Source: Stieleria sedimenti
GTDB taxonomy: Bacteria; Planctomycetota; Planctomycetia; Pirellulales; Pirellulaceae
DNA length: 64,000 nucleotides
Assembly: GCF_025060895.1 (NCBI RefSeq)
Contig: NZ_JANZKV010000131.1
Span: 1-64,000 of the forward strand
Direction of reading: 5' to 3'
Positions 62,788 to 64,000 of the stretch are shown one piece after another. A program made the position numbers and the translations under genes. Within the stretch, counting starts at the first letter, position 1. The number at the start of each line of letters is the position of its first letter. The notes under the pieces are model-generated. The model worked only from the letters and a program-made list of their open reading frames with translations, did no database searches and had not been told where the DNA came from.

Positions 62788-63936
62788 TTACAGCAGCAAG
62801 TCCTCTTCGAGCAGGTGGCAATACGAATCATAACGCCGGGCGTCGATGCGGCCGTCGGCGACGGCGTTCTTGACGCCGCAGTCGTCTTCGCTCAGGTGCA
62901 GGCAGTTTGCGTAGCGACATTCGCCGACATGGGGCCGCAAGTCGGGCATCAATCCGGCGACTTCTTCGGCGGTGATGTCCCACAATTGAAATTGGCGAAT
63001 GCCCGGTGTGTCGAACACCCAGCCGGCATTTTCACCTTGTAGCGGGATCAGGGTGGAGGTGGTCGTCGTGTGCCGACCTTTTTGGTTGTCTTTGCTGACC
63101 TCCGAAACGGCCAGTCCCAGCCCGGGCTCGACGGCGTTGAGCAAACTGCTTTTGCCGACGCCGCTTTGGCCCGAGAGCGCCGTCTGTTTGCCCTTGAGTA
63201 GTTCTTTCAGATAGTCGATGTTGGTTCCCCGATCGGCGCTGGTCAGCAACACGCGATAGCCGAGCGAGGCGTACACGCCCAGGATCGGTTGCAGCGAAGC
63301 GGGGTCGACGAGATCGCATTTGTTGATGATGACCACGGGGTTCAAGCCACACTGTTCGGCCGACAGCAAAAATCGGTCGATCAGGGCGGGTTTGATCGTC
63401 GGCTCGGCGGCGCTGGTCACGATCAGAAGATGGTCCACGTTGGCGGCGATGATGTGTTGCTGGCCGCGGCTTTGTCGGCTGATGATTCCGTGACGCGGCG
63501 CGACGAATTCGATCATGCCCGTCGTTTCCGATTCGGCGCGGAACTGAATGCGATCGCCCGCGACGACGGTTCCGCGACCGTCGATGCTGAGCGATTTGAG
63601 GACTTGGCGAATCGAACATTCGAACGTTCGCCCGTCGTCGGCCAGGACCGTGTTGCGGAGTCCGTGGGCGCGGAGCACACGGCCGCCGATCAGCAGCGAA
63701 TCGTGCGATTGGGGATGTTCCGCGGACGCCGGTGCACTCGCTTGGACGCCGACGACGGTGCGTTTGCGCGTCAAGTCGCCTTTTCCGCTGACGCGTTCGT
63801 TCTTGACCGCGTCGGCGAGCGATTCGGTATCGCCGACGTGGAATTGCCGCGTCAAGTCGCTGTCGCGCACGCGCCCCTGATGTCGCTTTCGAAAGCTGAC
63901 GCGTGATTGATTCGATTTTCGTTTCTTTTTGGCCAT
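62788..63936 (-). CDS. rsgA: Ribosome small subunit-dependent GTPase A
   Basis: RsgA (YjeQ/YloQ) is a circularly permuted GTPase that helps late 30S subunit maturation. The 382-residue product starts with a basic tail ([20 protein letters not shown]) and an OB-fold region (about 80-165, with [20 protein letters not shown]). The GTPase motifs follow in the permuted order: G4 NKCDLVD, then G1 [14 protein letters not shown], a G2 threonine stretch ([12 protein letters not shown]) and G3 DTPGIRQF. The C-terminal zinc site is in [16 protein letters not shown]. The N-terminal extension is longer than in E. coli. The gene is convergent to the oxidoreductase gene. The rest of the window (63937-64000) shows nothing. 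Confidence 0.93.
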   Translation of the reverse strand: MAKKKRKSNQSRVSFRKRHQGRVRDSDLTRQFHVGDTESLADAVKNERVSGKGDLTRKRTVVGVQASAPASAEHPQSHDSLLIGGRVLRAHGLRNTVLADDGRTFECSIRQVLKSLSIDGRGTVVAGDRIQFRAESETTGMIEFVAPRHGIISRQSRGQQHIIAANVDHLLIVTSAAEPTIKPALIDRFLLSAEQCGLNPVVIINKCDLVDPASLQPILGVYASLGYRVLLTSADRGTNIDYLKELLKGKQTALSGQSGVGKSSLLNAVEPGLGLAVSEVSKDNQKGRHTTTTSTLIPLQGENAGWVFDTPGIRQFQLWDITAEEVAGLMPDLRPHVGECRYANCLHLSEDDCGVKNAVADGRIDARRYDSYCHLLEEDLLL

Positions 63937-64000
63937 CAGTGAAGTGTAGCAGCGAGCGGCAAACGAGCACAGTTCGCCCTACCGATGCCGTGTGGTGGTG

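Noticed and set aside
1-64000. tRNA, rRNA or riboswitch genes
   Set aside because: No cloverleaf, rRNA core motif or known aptamer consensus was recognised in any intergenic region, though a covariance search was not possible.

Overview
The window looks like chromosomal DNA from a planctomycete of the Pirellulaceae (Rhodopirellula/Stieleria type). The signs are high GC, secreted proteins of planctomycete style, a Tat-exported Gfo/Idh/MocA oxidoreductase, several sugar isomerase/epimerase-like TIM barrels, an N-terminal LEPR-XLL-like sorting motif and C-terminal dockerin on a giant exported protein, and intergenic regions full of short dispersed palindromic repeats. The genus is an inference from style. 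No rRNA, tRNA, CRISPR array, integrase or transposase was seen.

Layout. 1-2.2 kb: a reverse-strand pair, a secreted hypothetical protein followed 2 bases later by a GT4-type glycosyltransferase. 2.4-6.4 kb: Gfo/Idh/MocA oxidoreductase, then queE and queF head to head (7-deazaguanine/queuosine pathway), then a sugar isomerase-like protein. 6.4-10.5 kb: a secreted proline/acid-rich protein, a small membrane/coiled-coil protein and a secreted TPR protein. 10.5-13.2 kb: an AlaC-like aminotransferase between two repeat-rich spacers. 13.2-17.6 kb: a same-strand run of lutA-lutB-lutC (lactate oxidation), an exported alpha/beta hydrolase and a HAD phosphatase.

17.9-54.4 kb: one uninterrupted reading frame of 12,177 codons fills more than half of the window. 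In order it holds a basic N-terminus with LETLEARRLLA, five beta-helix-like repeats at an exact 633-bp period, LamG, Ig-like repeats with a PA14-like domain nested in one of them, 13 CARDB-like repeats, TIG/Fn3-like segments, a beta-propeller, about eight putative-Ig/cadherin-like repeats, a short RHS block, an internal dockerin, Big_2-like and ZU5-like segments, a second propeller and an approximately 2,900-residue RHS/YD shell ending in a complete RHS core. After the core come a glycine-zipper hydrophobic segment, a candidate nucleotidyltransferase-fold domain, a proline-rich linker, a matrixin-like HExxH domain lacking the usual third zinc ligand, and a terminal dockerin. It reads as an exported surface or adhesion giant with a polymorphic-toxin-like C-terminal third of domains, but no adjacent immunity gene is visible.

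54.6-64 kb: another sugar isomerase-like protein, a secreted internally repeated protein, an ABC exporter pair (ATPase and ABC-2 permease), a beta-hydroxyacid dehydrogenase, an NADPH:quinone reductase-like MDR protein and rsgA.

The most interesting non-coding signal is a family of 7-bp hairpins with an ACA loop in two sequence versions that differ by two compensatory base-pair changes. They cluster at the 3' ends of three genes; one copy supplies a stop codon. Two further palindromes of other families sit in frame inside the giant gene.
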